Of a stretch of 64,000 nucleotides of DNA, positions 44,793 through 54,263 are shown in pieces. Each line of letters opens with the position of its first letter. Position 1 is the first letter of the stretch. A program made the translations under genes and the position numbers. Origin of the DNA: Halopseudomonas salegens (GTDB lineage: Bacteria > Pseudomonadota > Gammaproteobacteria > Pseudomonadales > Pseudomonadaceae); NCBI RefSeq assembly GCF_900105655.1, contig NZ_LT629787.1, positions 1,302,001-1,366,000 on the forward strand, in the 5' to 3' direction. The notes beneath the pieces were generated by a model. The model was given only the letters and a program-made list of their open reading frames with translations, was not told the origin of the DNA and did no database searches.

Positions 44793-47441
44793 ATGCGCAC
44801 CGAACAACCGAAGACCATCTACCTCAAGGATTACCGGCAGCCGGACTACTGGATCGCCGAGACGCACCTGACCTTCGAGCTGTTCGAGGATCATGCCCTG
44901 GTGCATAGCCGTTTGGCCGTTCAGCGTAACGCCGAGCAGGGCAAGAAGCTTCCACCGCTGGTGTTGGATGGCCAGCAGTTGCAGTTGATCAGCCTGGCAC
45001 TGGACGATGTCGAACTGAGCGAGGACAGTTATCAGCTGGATGCCGACCACCTGACACTGCATCCCGGAAGCGCCGAGTTCGAGCTGGCTATCACAACCCG
45101 CATCGAGCCGCAGAACAATACTGCGCTGGAGGGTCTGTACAAGTCCGGCGGCATGTTCTGTACCCAATGCGAAGCCGAAGGGTTCCGCAAGATTACCTAC
45201 TATCTGGATCGTCCGGATGTAATGAGTCGCTTCACCACCACGGTCATTGCCGATCGGGGTGATTATCCTGTTTTGCTGTCCAACGGCAACCCGGTTGCCT
45301 CCGGCGAACATGAGGCTGGGCGGCATTGGGCGACCTGGGAAGACCCCTTCCCGAAGCCGGCCTACCTGTTTGCACTGGTGGCGGGTGACCTGGTGCTGAT
45401 CCAGGACAGCTTTACCACCATGAGTGGGCGCGACATCGATCTGCGCATCTATGTCGAACCGGAAAACCGCGAGCAGTGCGGCCATGCCATGGACAGCCTG
45501 AAACGCTCAATGCGCTGGGACGAGGAGGTGTATGGTCGCGAATACGATCTGGATATCTTCATGATCGTGGCGGTCAATGACTTCAATATGGGCGCAATGG
45601 AAAACAAGGGGCTGAATATCTTCAACTCCAGTTGTGTGCTGGCGCACCCGGATACGGCAACCGACCTGGCCTTCCAGCGTGTCGAGTCAGTGGTGGCGCA
45701 TGAGTATTTCCACAACTGGTCGGGTAACCGGGTCACTTGCCGAGACTGGTTTCAATTGTCATTGAAAGAAGGGTTTACCGTATTCCGCGATTCACAGTTC
45801 AGCGGCGACATGAACTCGGCCACGGTCAAGCGTATCGAGGATGTCACCTTCCTGCGCGCCAACCAGTTTGCCGAGGATGCCGGCCCGATGGCACATCCGG
45901 TGCGTCCGGACTCGTTTATCGAGATTGCCAACTTTTACACCCTGACGGTGTATGAAAAGGGATCGGAAGTGGTCGGCATGCTGCATACGCTCTGTGGCGC
46001 CGACGGTTTCCGCAAGGGGACCGACCTGTATTTCGAGCGTCACGATGGTCAGGCTGTAACCTGCGATGATTTCGTCAAGGCGCTGGAGGATGCCAATGGG
46101 CTGGATTTGACCCGGTTCAAGCGCTGGTACAGTCAGGCTGGTACACCGCGCCTGGAAATGAATGGTCACTGGGATGCCAATGCTGGCGAATTTCGTTTGC
46201 TCTGTCGGCAGAGCTGCCCTCCGACACCGGGGCAGACAGACAAGCAGCCGCTGGTCATTCCTTTGCGCATGGCATTGCTGGATAGTCAGGGCGCGGAAAT
46301 GTCCCTTCAGCTGGCTGATGAAACCGGGTCACGCGGGACCGAGACGGTACTGGCCATTACCGAAGCCGAACAGCTGTTCGTGTTTACCGGGCTGCGTGAA
46401 GAGCCGCTTCCCTCATTGCTGCGCGGCTTTTCTGCGCCGGTAAAAATGACCTATCCCTATAGCCGCGATGACCGGGTATTTCTGGCCAAGCATGACCCCG
46501 ACGGATTCAATCGCTGGGAAGCAGCGCAAGCTCTGGCGGTCGAGGTGATGCAGGGGCTGGTAACCATGGCCCAGGCCGGTCGGCCATTGATGCTGGATCA
46601 GCGCATGGTGGATGTCTATCGCAGCGTGCTGAACAATCCGGAGCTGGACCCGGCCATGGTCGCTGAAATCATCCGCTTGCCCTCTGAAGCTTACATGGTC
46701 GAGCTGGCTGAGCAGGCGGATATCGATGCTATTCACAAGGTGCGTGAAACCCTGCGCGCTGAACTGGCGCAGGCTCTGCATGATGACATGCTGGCCGTTT
46801 GGCAACGCCTGTCAGTGCCCCAGCCGTATACTCCGGATGCCGCCTCAGTGGCGCGCCGCAGCCTGAAAAACACGCTGCTCGGCTATCTGATGCTCAGTGA
46901 GTCAGAGGAAATTGTGGCTGCATGCGTGCGACAGTTTATCGAGGCCAACAACATGACGGATCGGCAGGCGGCCCTGGTGGCGCTGGTCAATTCGCCCTTT
47001 GAGGAGCAGAAGCAGGCGGCATTGGCAGAGTTTGCCAGGCAGTGGCAGGACTATCCGCTGGTCATGGATCAGTGGTTCAGCGTGCAGGCGGCCTCTGGTC
47101 AGCCTGGCGGTCTGGAGCGGGTACAGGCGCTGATGCAGCACCCGGCCTTCAATCTGCGCAACCCGAACAAGGTGCGTGCGGTGGTCGGAGCCTTTGCCAA
47201 CCAGAATCTGGTCAATTTCCATCGCCTGGACGGCGCAGGCTATGGTTTCCTGGCCGATCAGATCATCACCCTGAACAGCCTGAATCCGCAGATTGCTGCG
47301 CGACTGATGACGCCGCTGACGCGCTGGCGCAAATATGATCCGGCACGTCAGGCCCTGATGCAGGAACAGCTACAGCGCATCATGGCCACCGACGATTTGT
47401 CCGCTGACGTCTACGAAGTGGTCAGCAAATCGCTGGCCTGA
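44793..47441 (+). CDS. pepN: Aminopeptidase N
   Basis: An 882-residue M1 zinc aminopeptidase that removes N-terminal residues from peptides in the cytoplasm. The exopeptidase motif GAMENKGLNIFNS and the zinc site HEYFHNW (His303, His307) with Glu326 in LKEGFTVFRD are all present. The length is normal for the gammaproteobacterial enzyme. It ends the cluster that begins at nadK, and a perfect 13-bp hairpin follows the stop. Confidence 0.96.
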   Translation: MRTEQPKTIYLKDYRQPDYWIAETHLTFELFEDHALVHSRLAVQRNAEQGKKLPPLVLDGQQLQLISLALDDVELSEDSYQLDADHLTLHPGSAEFELAITTRIEPQNNTALEGLYKSGGMFCTQCEAEGFRKITYYLDRPDVMSRFTTTVIADRGDYPVLLSNGNPVASGEHEAGRHWATWEDPFPKPAYLFALVAGDLVLIQDSFTTMSGRDIDLRIYVEPENREQCGHAMDSLKRSMRWDEEVYGREYDLDIFMIVAVNDFNMGAMENKGLNIFNSSCVLAHPDTATDLAFQRVESVVAHEYFHNWSGNRVTCRDWFQLSLKEGFTVFRDSQFSGDMNSATVKRIEDVTFLRANQFAEDAGPMAHPVRPDSFIEIANFYTLTVYEKGSEVVGMLHTLCGADGFRKGTDLYFERHDGQAVTCDDFVKALEDANGLDLTRFKRWYSQAGTPRLEMNGHWDANAGEFRLLCRQSCPPTPGQTDKQPLVIPLRMALLDSQGAEMSLQLADETGSRGTETVLAITEAEQLFVFTGLREEPLPSLLRGFSAPVKMTYPYSRDDRVFLAKHDPDGFNRWEAAQALAVEVMQGLVTMAQAGRPLMLDQRMVDVYRSVLNNPELDPAMVAEIIRLPSEAYMVELAEQADIDAIHKVRETLRAELAQALHDDMLAVWQRLSVPQPYTPDAASVARRSLKNTLLGYLMLSESEEIVAACVRQFIEANNMTDRQAALVALVNSPFEEQKQAALAEFARQWQDYPLVMDQWFSVQAASGQPGGLERVQALMQHPAFNLRNPNKVRAVVGAFANQNLVNFHRLDGAGYGFLADQIITLNSLNPQIAARLMTPLTRWRKYDPARQALMQEQLQRIMATDDLSADVYEVVSKSLA

Positions 47442-47452
47442 AGCGGCCGCTG

Positions 47453-47484
47453 CTTGCACCAATCAATCTGCTGATTGGTGCAAG
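47453..47484. repeat. Perfect 13-bp dyad after pepN
   Basis: CTTGCACCAATCA (47453-47465) and TGATTGGTGCAAG (47472-47484) are perfect reverse complements around the 6-base spacer ATCTGC, 11 bases after the pepN stop. The following ATAAGG is not T-rich. It can be read either as a hairpin ending pepN or as a DNA operator for the gene at 47641. Confidence 0.75.
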
Positions 47485-47593
47485 ATAAGGCGATGACGTT
47501 GGCAGGTGGTGCAAAACCCCGTTACTATTAGCAAGCCTCTGCTTGACTGAGACTATTTTGTCTTTGCCCTTGCGGTCATTGAGGTATTAGCGT

Positions 47594-47611
47594 CCTGCCC
47601 GGCAGGGCAGG
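47594..47611 (+). promoter_or_regulatory. Hairpin in the leader of the YCF48-like gene
   Basis: CCTGCCC-GGCA-GGGCAGG, a perfect 7-bp stem with a tetraloop, lies 29 bases before the start codon, ahead of the AAGGGGGAA ribosome-binding site. It may affect mRNA stability or translation. Confidence 0.45.
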
Positions 47612-47640
47612 TATTCATAAGAATAAAGGGGGAATGGTGT

Positions 47641-48765
47641 ATGCGTGAGCCGATCGAGCGGCACGCTCCATCCTTTAGCCAGGCAACAAGCTTGTCCGGC
47701 AAGGGTCGCAAATTATCTCTGACACGTCAGGTTCTGACTGCCTTGGGCCTGACCACTGCTCTGGCATGTATGCCGCTTGCTTTCGCCCAGACCGTTGAAG
47801 CGCCGAGTGTCGAGCCCGCCATGGAAACTGACATGGCGCATCAAACCTTGCTGCTGGATGTTGCCGAGGTAGGTGATCGCCTGGTGGCAGTGGGTGCACG
47901 AGGCCATATCATTTATTCTGACGATCTGGGGCAAACCTGGACGCAGGCATCGTCACCGGTACGTCAGGTGCTGACAGCGGTTCATTTTGTTGATGAAACC
48001 CACGGTTGGGCCGTAGGGCATGATTCACTGATTCTGCACAGTAGCGATCGTGGTGAAAGCTGGGAAATGCAGTACCGGGACCCGGCGCTGGACCAGCCCG
48101 TTGACGAGTTCGGTCTGCTGGAAAAACCACTGATGGATGTCTGGTTCCGTGATACGCAAACGGGCTTCGCCATGGGTGGTTACGGTTTGTTCATGCGAAC
48201 CGATGATGGTGGCGAGACCTGGGAAGATCGGACTGACGATATCGACAACGAATTCGGCTTCCATTACAGCGCGATTTCCGAGATCAAAGGCGGCGGTCTG
48301 TTCATGGTGGCGGAAATGGGTACCATGTTCCGTTCCTTTGACTATGGCGACACCTGGGAAACCTTGCCGGAAGACGAACAGCCCTATCAGGGTTCACTGT
48401 TTGGCGTAACCGGTACTGACAAATTCGGTGAAGTGCTGACCTGGGGCCTGCGTGGCAACATGTTCCGTTCCACTGATTTTGGCGACACCTGGGAACAGGT
48501 TGAGCTGATGACGGCCAACAATGGTCCGCTGGAAGCTACCTTGCTGGGTGGCCACAAGACCGATGACGGGCGACTGGTGGTTACCGGCCTGGGCGGCACC
48601 GTGGTAACCAGTCTGGATGGAGGCGACAGCTTTCAGATCATGACGCGCCCGGATCGTGCCAATCTGGCTACCGGCCGTCCCTTGCCCGATGGCTCTTTCC
48701 TGCTGCTGGGTCAGCGTGGAAGTGTTCGCATGGACTCAGTCGTCATGCCCGACGTCCTCCAATAA
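47641..48765 (+). CDS. YCF48/BNR-repeat secreted protein paired with an RND exporter
   Basis: A 374-residue exported protein with a long basic N-terminus and a signal segment (QVLTALGLTTALACMPLAFA). The rest is a beta-propeller with Asp-box-like repeats: SDDLGQTWT, SSDRGESWE, TDDGGETWED, SFDYGDTWET and STDFGDTWEQ, as in the photosystem assembly factor YCF48/HCF136. In gammaproteobacteria such proteins are often encoded next to an MMPL-type RND exporter, as here (27 bases upstream of it). The role of the pair is not established. Confidence 0.85.
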   Translation: MREPIERHAPSFSQATSLSGKGRKLSLTRQVLTALGLTTALACMPLAFAQTVEAPSVEPAMETDMAHQTLLLDVAEVGDRLVAVGARGHIIYSDDLGQTWTQASSPVRQVLTAVHFVDETHGWAVGHDSLILHSSDRGESWEMQYRDPALDQPVDEFGLLEKPLMDVWFRDTQTGFAMGGYGLFMRTDDGGETWEDRTDDIDNEFGFHYSAISEIKGGGLFMVAEMGTMFRSFDYGDTWETLPEDEQPYQGSLFGVTGTDKFGEVLTWGLRGNMFRSTDFGDTWEQVELMTANNGPLEATLLGGHKTDDGRLVVTGLGGTVVTSLDGGDSFQIMTRPDRANLATGRPLPDGSFLLLGQRGSVRMDSVVMPDVLQ

Positions 48766-48792
48766 TAATGACTACGCGCCAGGAGATACTGG

Positions 48793-51138
48793 ATGTCTAA
48801 GCATCATCAGGAAACCGCCCCCTTTATCGAGCGGGTGATTTTCAACAACCGTTTGATCGTGTTGTTGGCGTTTGTCTTGCTGACTCTGTTCTTTGGCTAT
48901 CAAGCCACCCAGGTCAAGCCGGATGCCAGCTTCGAAAAAATGATTCCGGTTAACCATCCCTATGTCGTCAACATGCTTGAGCATCAGGATGATATGCCCA
49001 ATCTGGGCAACCGGGTACGTATTGCCGTAGCGATTGAAGACGGTGATATCTTCTCAACCGAGTACATGGAAACCCTCAAACGCATCAATGATGAGGTGTT
49101 CTTCCTGCCCGGCGTTGACCGTTCGGGCATGCGCTCGTTGTGGACGCCGAATGTGCGTTGGACGGCAGTTACCGAGTTCGGTTTTGATGGCGGGCCGGTA
49201 GCCAACTTCCCTTCGTACCATGACGAGCACCAGCTGGAAGAGCTGCGTGAGAACGTCCTGCGTTCCGGTGAGATCGGCCGTCTGGTTGCCAACAACTTCA
49301 AGTCGACAATCATTGAAGTGCCGCTGCAAGAGAGCTACCCCAATCCGGATAACCCGAGTGATCTGGTTCGTCTGGACTACGGCGAGTTCTCCCGTCTGCT
49401 GGAAGAAAAAATCCGCAGTTTTCAGGACGAGAACGACAATATCAGCATTCACATTACCGGTTTTGCCAAGATCGTCGGTGATCTGATCGAAGGTATTATC
49501 GGTGTGGTGATGTTCTTTGGCGTCGCGCTGCTGATCACCTTCTTCCTGCTGCTGATGTTTACCCGCTGTCTGAAGAGCTCGTTCATCACTCTGGTCTGTT
49601 CGGTGATTGCGGTGATCTGGCAGTTGGGCCTGCTGCGCACCATGGGCTTTGGTCTCGATCCCTATTCGATTCTGGTGCCTTTCCTGGTCTTTGCCATTGG
49701 TATTTCGCATGGCGTTCAGATCATCAACGCCATGGCGCTCGAATCGGTCAATACGGACGCCTCACTGACGGCGGCCCGTCGTGCCTTCCGCTCTTTGTAT
49801 ATTCCGGGTATCGTCGCGTTGATCTCGGATGGCGTGGGCTTCATGACCCTGCTGCTGATCGAAATTGCAGTCATTCGAGAGCTGGGTATCGCGGCATCGG
49901 TAGGTGTGGCAGTCATCATTCTGACCAACCTGATTCTGCTGCCGATCCTGATGTCCTACATCGGTATCAGCAAAAAGGCTATCGCGCGCAAGCGTGAGCT
50001 GTCCGAGCGTCCGCAGAAGATGTGGCTGACCATCGCCAAGTTCTCGCATCCGAGTGTGGCACCGATTTCGGTGGTACTGGCGATCATTGCCTTTGGTTTT
50101 GGTATCTACCATGGCCAGAAGGTGCAGATTGGTGACCTGGATCCGGGTGCGCCTGAACTGCGACCTGACTCACGCTACAACCTGGATAATGACTTCATTA
50201 TCAGCAACTACTCGACCAGTTCCGATGTGTTGGTAGTCATGGTGAAAACCCCGAATGAAGGGTGTTCGATGTTTGAAACCATGGATGCCATTGATCAGTT
50301 GGAATGGCGGATGTTGAACCTGGATGGCGTTCAGTCTGCGGTTTCTCTGGTCACCGTGGCGAAGCAGGTGATCATGGGCAACAACGAGGGCAACCTCAAG
50401 TGGCTCGGGCTGTCGCGCAACCAGGACAACCTGAACACGGCTATCAGCCGCGCCGAAGGCATGTTCAACCAGGACTGCTCGCTGGCTCCGGTAATGATCT
50501 TCCTCAACGACCACAAGGCTGACACCCTGATTCGGGCGACTGCCGAAGTGGAAGCCTTTGCCGAGGAATACAACACCGAGGATCTGCAGTTCTTGCTGGC
50601 TGCGGGCAACGCCGGTATTGAAGCTGCGACCAATGAAGTGATCCAGACCTCGCAGCTGAAAATGCTGTTGACGGTTTACGCCGTAGTTATCTTCATGTGT
50701 CTGGTTACCTTCCGCTCGGTTCGTGCGGTCATCTGCATCATTGTGCCGCTGGCGCTGACTTCCGTACTGGCCAATGCGTTGATGGCCTTCATGGACATCG
50801 GTGTCAAGGTTGCAACCTTGCCAGTGATTGCGCTGGGTGTGGGTATCGGGGTCGACTACGGGATTTATATCTACAGTCGACTGGAAACCTACCTGCGTCA
50901 GGGTCTGCCGCTGCAGGAAGCCTATTATGAAACGCTGAAAACCACAGGTAAGGCGGTAACCTTTACCGGCTTCACTCTGGCCATTGGCGTTGCTACCTGG
51001 ATCTTCTCTGATATCAAGTTCCAGGCCGATATGGGTATCCTGTTGACCTTCATGTTCCTGTGGAACATGTTCGGTGCCCTCTGGCTGTTGCCAGCCCTTG
51101 CCCGCTTCCTGATTCGTCCGGACAAGCTGCGCAAGTAA
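48793..51138 (+). CDS. RND-superfamily (MMPL/SSD-type) membrane transporter
   Basis: A 781-residue protein with two repeats of one helix, a periplasmic loop and five helices; the first helix is NNRLIVLLAFVLLTLFFGY. Helix 4 blocks carry acidic GVGIGVDYGIYIYSR and GISHGVQIINAM. It resembles the predicted RND exporters of the MMPL/hopanoid type rather than the three-part AcrB type, as it is shorter. Lipid or hydrophobic cargo is possible but unproven. It is coupled to the YCF48-like gene upstream and ends at a strong terminator. Confidence 0.88.
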   Translation: MSKHHQETAPFIERVIFNNRLIVLLAFVLLTLFFGYQATQVKPDASFEKMIPVNHPYVVNMLEHQDDMPNLGNRVRIAVAIEDGDIFSTEYMETLKRINDEVFFLPGVDRSGMRSLWTPNVRWTAVTEFGFDGGPVANFPSYHDEHQLEELRENVLRSGEIGRLVANNFKSTIIEVPLQESYPNPDNPSDLVRLDYGEFSRLLEEKIRSFQDENDNISIHITGFAKIVGDLIEGIIGVVMFFGVALLITFFLLLMFTRCLKSSFITLVCSVIAVIWQLGLLRTMGFGLDPYSILVPFLVFAIGISHGVQIINAMALESVNTDASLTAARRAFRSLYIPGIVALISDGVGFMTLLLIEIAVIRELGIAASVGVAVIILTNLILLPILMSYIGISKKAIARKRELSERPQKMWLTIAKFSHPSVAPISVVLAIIAFGFGIYHGQKVQIGDLDPGAPELRPDSRYNLDNDFIISNYSTSSDVLVVMVKTPNEGCSMFETMDAIDQLEWRMLNLDGVQSAVSLVTVAKQVIMGNNEGNLKWLGLSRNQDNLNTAISRAEGMFNQDCSLAPVMIFLNDHKADTLIRATAEVEAFAEEYNTEDLQFLLAAGNAGIEAATNEVIQTSQLKMLLTVYAVVIFMCLVTFRSVRAVICIIVPLALTSVLANALMAFMDIGVKVATLPVIALGVGIGVDYGIYIYSRLETYLRQGLPLQEAYYETLKTTGKAVTFTGFTLAIGVATWIFSDIKFQADMGILLTFMFLWNMFGALWLLPALARFLIRPDKLRK

Positions 51139-51160
51139 GGCATTTGCGGTAAATCAGAAA

Positions 51161-51185
51161 AGGCCACCTTAGGGTGGCCTTTTTG
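51161..51185. terminator. Bidirectional intrinsic terminator
   Basis: AGGCCACC-TTAG-GGTGGCCT is a perfect 8-bp stem followed by TTTTTG and preceded by AAAA, so it can end both the RND gene (plus strand) and the convergent gene at 51218 (minus strand). Confidence 0.9.
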
Positions 51186-51217
51186 CTTTCTGTGGCTCAG
51201 GCCTGATATTGCCTGGG

Positions 51218-52273
51218 TCACTGCTCCCGGCGTTTCCCCTCTTGCACCTGTTCGGTTGCGTGCTGGCGTTCGTCTGGATTGGCCGACGGTGCGTCATGCT
51301 CCGTTGCTCGGCTGGGCCGGTAACAGAGAGTCGCAATAATCGGGAAATGGTCAGAACCGAAATCCTTCAGCCGGTGCATCCTGCTCAACGTGAAGTGCTC
51401 GGTCGTAAATACATGATCCAGCGGCCAGCGTAAAAACCAGTAGTGGGCATGAAAACTGTTGAACATACCGCGCCCCCGGCGTGGATCCAGCATGCCGCTG
51501 ATACGTCGGAACAGCCGGCTGGTGCGTGACCAGGCAACATCATTGAGGTCGCCAGCGACGATGGCCGGATAGTCGCCTTGATGGATTTTCTTGCCGATCA
51601 GCAAGAGTTCCGCATCGCGCCAGAGCGATTCTTCGCTCTCATTGGGCGCCGGTGGCCGGGGATGCAGGGCGTGAAGGTAGATGCATTCGCCGCAAGGCAG
51701 GCGTATCCAGGTATGAATCGAAGGGATATCATCCTGAATGAGAAAGCTCACCTGTGTTTCTTCCAGAGCCAGACGGGAATACAGGTGCATACCGTAGAGG
51801 TTGTCCTGTGGTACACAGACGCTGTGTGGCCAGTCACCCAAGGCTTCGTCCAGTTGCGCCTGCCACCAGGCATCTGATTCCAGGGTCAGCAGAATATCCG
51901 GTTGTTGGGCATGAACCTGCTCGATCAATGCATCGCTGTTGTGGTTGCTGGTCAGTACATTGGCCACCATGATGGTGATCTTGCGGTCTGCTTGACCTGT
52001 ATCCGCGGTTTGCATCTGCACGGGCCAGAGTGCTGTCCAGGGCAGGATGCGGGCAACTTGTTTGATGATCACCAAACTGCAGATCAGCGGTATGAGCCAT
52101 TGTCCGGGTGGGGGAGTGAGGAAAGCGCCCAGCAGGGCGACCGGAAGCGCCAGGCAGACAATCTGCAGGCGAGGGAACTCGCATACCCGTGCCCACCAGT
52201 CATGAATGGGCAGCCTGCCCAGAAGGGTGACGGCTGCAAGCATGACGGTCAGCAGGGCCAATAAAATGGTCAC
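51218..52273 (-). CDS. Membrane-anchored endonuclease/exonuclease/phosphatase family protein
   Basis: A 351-residue protein with two or three N-terminal hydrophobic helices (MTILLALLTVMLAAVTLL; LQIVCLALPVALLGAFL; LIPLICSLVIIKQVARIL) and a DNase-I-like domain: ANVLTSNHNSDALI, ILLTLESDAWW, AIVAGDLNDVAWS and FGSDHFPIIATL contain the catalytic Glu, Asp, Asn and His. The domain serves nucleases and phosphodiesterases; here it probably faces the periplasm. The substrate is unknown. Confidence 0.87.
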   Translation of the reverse strand: MTILLALLTVMLAAVTLLGRLPIHDWWARVCEFPRLQIVCLALPVALLGAFLTPPPGQWLIPLICSLVIIKQVARILPWTALWPVQMQTADTGQADRKITIMVANVLTSNHNSDALIEQVHAQQPDILLTLESDAWWQAQLDEALGDWPHSVCVPQDNLYGMHLYSRLALEETQVSFLIQDDIPSIHTWIRLPCGECIYLHALHPRPPAPNESEESLWRDAELLLIGKKIHQGDYPAIVAGDLNDVAWSRTSRLFRRISGMLDPRRGRGMFNSFHAHYWFLRWPLDHVFTTEHFTLSRMHRLKDFGSDHFPIIATLCYRPSRATEHDAPSANPDERQHATEQVQEGKRREQ

Positions 52274-52372
52274 AGAAACATCTCCATGTCGTTTGGGAAG
52301 GTTCAGTCTGGCCTATAATGCGCCTGGCGAGGTATTTAGTCGGACGTTTTACGCGTCTGTTATGCTTTGACC

Positions 52373-53791
52373 ATGAAAAAACTGATTGTTCTGGCAGGTA
52401 TCCTACTTGTTGTCTTGCTGGCCGGCATTGGGCTGGCAATGTCTCTGGTCGACCGTGAAGCGATGACTGCGCAGCTGCAGGATGAGTTGGGCTCGGCACT
52501 GGGTCTTGAGATCGACTTCGCCAAGCCATTGCATGTCAGTGTCTGGCCGGCGCCGCAGATACAGGTCAACGACGTCTCTGTACACCAGCAAGATGAGCGG
52601 GTGGCCAGTGCGCGACAAGCGATAGTGCGCTTTGACTGGTGGCCCTTGTTGTGGGGTGACGTTCAGCCGCAAGCGGTATTGATCGATGGGCTTGAGCTGC
52701 GTATCGAGAGGATTGAACAGGGTGCCTTCAGTCCTGCGTGGACCGGAAGTCGTGAAGGAGACGAGACGCCATCGCTGCGATTGCCGCCCATCAGCCTGAG
52801 CGACGCCGATCTGCGTTATATCGATCAGCCCTCTGAGCGTCAGTGGTTGTTGCAGGGCTGTGACCTCGAGGTCGAGGAGCTGCAGCATTCCGGTGGCAGC
52901 CGGGACGAGTGGCTGGCCAGCCTGGCTGTGCAAGGCATGGCGCACTGCGAGCGGGTGGAAGAGGACCGTTTGCTGGTCACCGACGTGCGCCTTGAGGTGA
53001 CCGGTCGTGCTGGCGAACTGGTGTTCGAGTCCCTCGAGGGCTCAGCTTTTGCTGGCGAGTTGAACGGGCGTCTTGATCTGGACCTGAATCACCAGCCTCT
53101 TCAGTACAGCCTGAACGCGGGACTGGATGATTTCTCGCTCAACGAATTCGTGACACTCATGCAGGATGGCCAGCAGGCGTCCGGGCGCATGACGCTATCC
53201 GTGGAGTTGACGGGTGAGGGGCGCGACTGGTTGCAGTGGCGGCAGTCGGCGCGCGGTGAGCTGCTTTTGCAGGCCGATGACGTGGTTTTGCACGGGGTCG
53301 ATCTTGATGCGGAACTGGATGACTACATCGCCACTCAGCGCTTCAATCTGATTGATGTTGGCGCGGTCTTCCTGGCCGGCCCGGTGGGCTTGGCGGCCAG
53401 CCGTGGCTACTCGTTCACCGGGCTGTTGCAATCCAGCGGCGAGCGGACCCCGATTGATGCCATGGCCTCGGACTGGTCCATTGCCGATGGTCAGGCCAGG
53501 GCCAGAGACGTCGCGTTGCGCACCGAGAAAAGTCGCCTGGCGGTAACCGGCGCACTGGATTTCATTGACTACCGTTTTGCCGATTTGCGCGTGGCAGTCA
53601 TCGATGTCGATGGCTGCGCCATTGTTGAGCAGCGTATCAATGGTAGTTTCGATGATCCCGACTTGTCACGCCCCAATGTGCTGGTTACCGCTATGGGGCC
53701 CATTCTGGATCTGATGGAGCGGGGCTTGCAGGCGCTGGATGCCGAAGCAGATTGTGAGGTTGTTTATTCCGGACGGATTGATCATCCGTAG
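52373..53791 (+). CDS. AsmA-like envelope protein
   Basis: I use the ATG at 52373 rather than the in-frame TTG two codons before it; no strong ribosome-binding site is seen for either. The 472-residue protein has one N-terminal membrane helix (KKLIVLAGILLVVLLAGIGL) followed by an AsmA-type region (LGLEIDFAKPLHVSVWPAPQ, VNDVSV, SARQAIVRFDWWPLLWGDVQ) and a C-terminal part (FTGLLQSSGERTPID, LAVTGALDFIDY). AsmA-like proteins are now linked to phospholipid transport to the outer membrane. Standing alone, its partner is unknown. Confidence 0.85.
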   Translation: MKKLIVLAGILLVVLLAGIGLAMSLVDREAMTAQLQDELGSALGLEIDFAKPLHVSVWPAPQIQVNDVSVHQQDERVASARQAIVRFDWWPLLWGDVQPQAVLIDGLELRIERIEQGAFSPAWTGSREGDETPSLRLPPISLSDADLRYIDQPSERQWLLQGCDLEVEELQHSGGSRDEWLASLAVQGMAHCERVEEDRLLVTDVRLEVTGRAGELVFESLEGSAFAGELNGRLDLDLNHQPLQYSLNAGLDDFSLNEFVTLMQDGQQASGRMTLSVELTGEGRDWLQWRQSARGELLLQADDVVLHGVDLDAELDDYIATQRFNLIDVGAVFLAGPVGLAASRGYSFTGLLQSSGERTPIDAMASDWSIADGQARARDVALRTEKSRLAVTGALDFIDYRFADLRVAVIDVDGCAIVEQRINGSFDDPDLSRPNVLVTAMGPILDLMERGLQALDAEADCEVVYSGRIDHP

Positions 53792-53836
53792 TCAGGTATT
53801 GTGGCGTCAGCCCGTTGCGGCAGAGGTCAGGTGAGA

Positions 53837-53859
53837 CCGGTCAGCATGCGACTGACCGG
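53837..53859. terminator. Hairpin between convergent genes
   Basis: CCGGTCAG (53837-53844) and CTGACCGG (53852-53859) form a perfect 8-bp stem between the AsmA-like and ppnP genes. No T-tract follows; a weak bidirectional terminator is likely. Confidence 0.45.
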
Positions 53860-53868
53860 CACGTCAGC

Positions 53869-54150
53869 TCAGCGGTATTCGCAAAAATAGGCCGTGTCAC
53901 GCGCAACCTTTACCTGAAAACGGCTATTGGCTGGCACGGTAAATGTCTCACCGTTGCAGAAACTCTGCCATTCATCACTGTCCGGCAGCTTGATGGTCAG
54001 GTTGCCGTCCACCACGTGCATGATTTCCAGTTGCTGGGTACCGAATTCGTAATCACCGGCGGCCATTACGCCAACCGTGGCGGTGCCTTCAGGTTGTTGC
54101 AATGCGATTGATGCGACCTTGCCGTCGAAATACTGGTTAACCTTGAACAT
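53869..54150 (-). CDS. ppnP: Pyrimidine/purine nucleoside phosphorylase PpnP
   Basis: A 93-residue single-domain cupin (former DUF1255/YaiE). Diagnostic blocks are [33 protein letters not shown] and [19 protein letters not shown]. The E. coli protein splits many nucleosides with phosphate. The length matches exactly. A GGAG lies just upstream of the start on the minus strand. Confidence 0.93.
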   Translation of the reverse strand: MFKVNQYFDGKVASIALQQPEGTATVGVMAAGDYEFGTQQLEIMHVVDGNLTIKLPDSDEWQSFCNGETFTVPANSRFQVKVARDTAYFCEYR

Positions 54151-54263
54151 GCTGCACTCCTGGGGTGGGTAATTGAAACGCGTGCTGGATTATGCCGAGG
54201 GAGCTGCAACAGGGCAATATGGAGCGTTTAAATCGGTTCCCCGGCTGCTGAAGGCGTCCCTTG

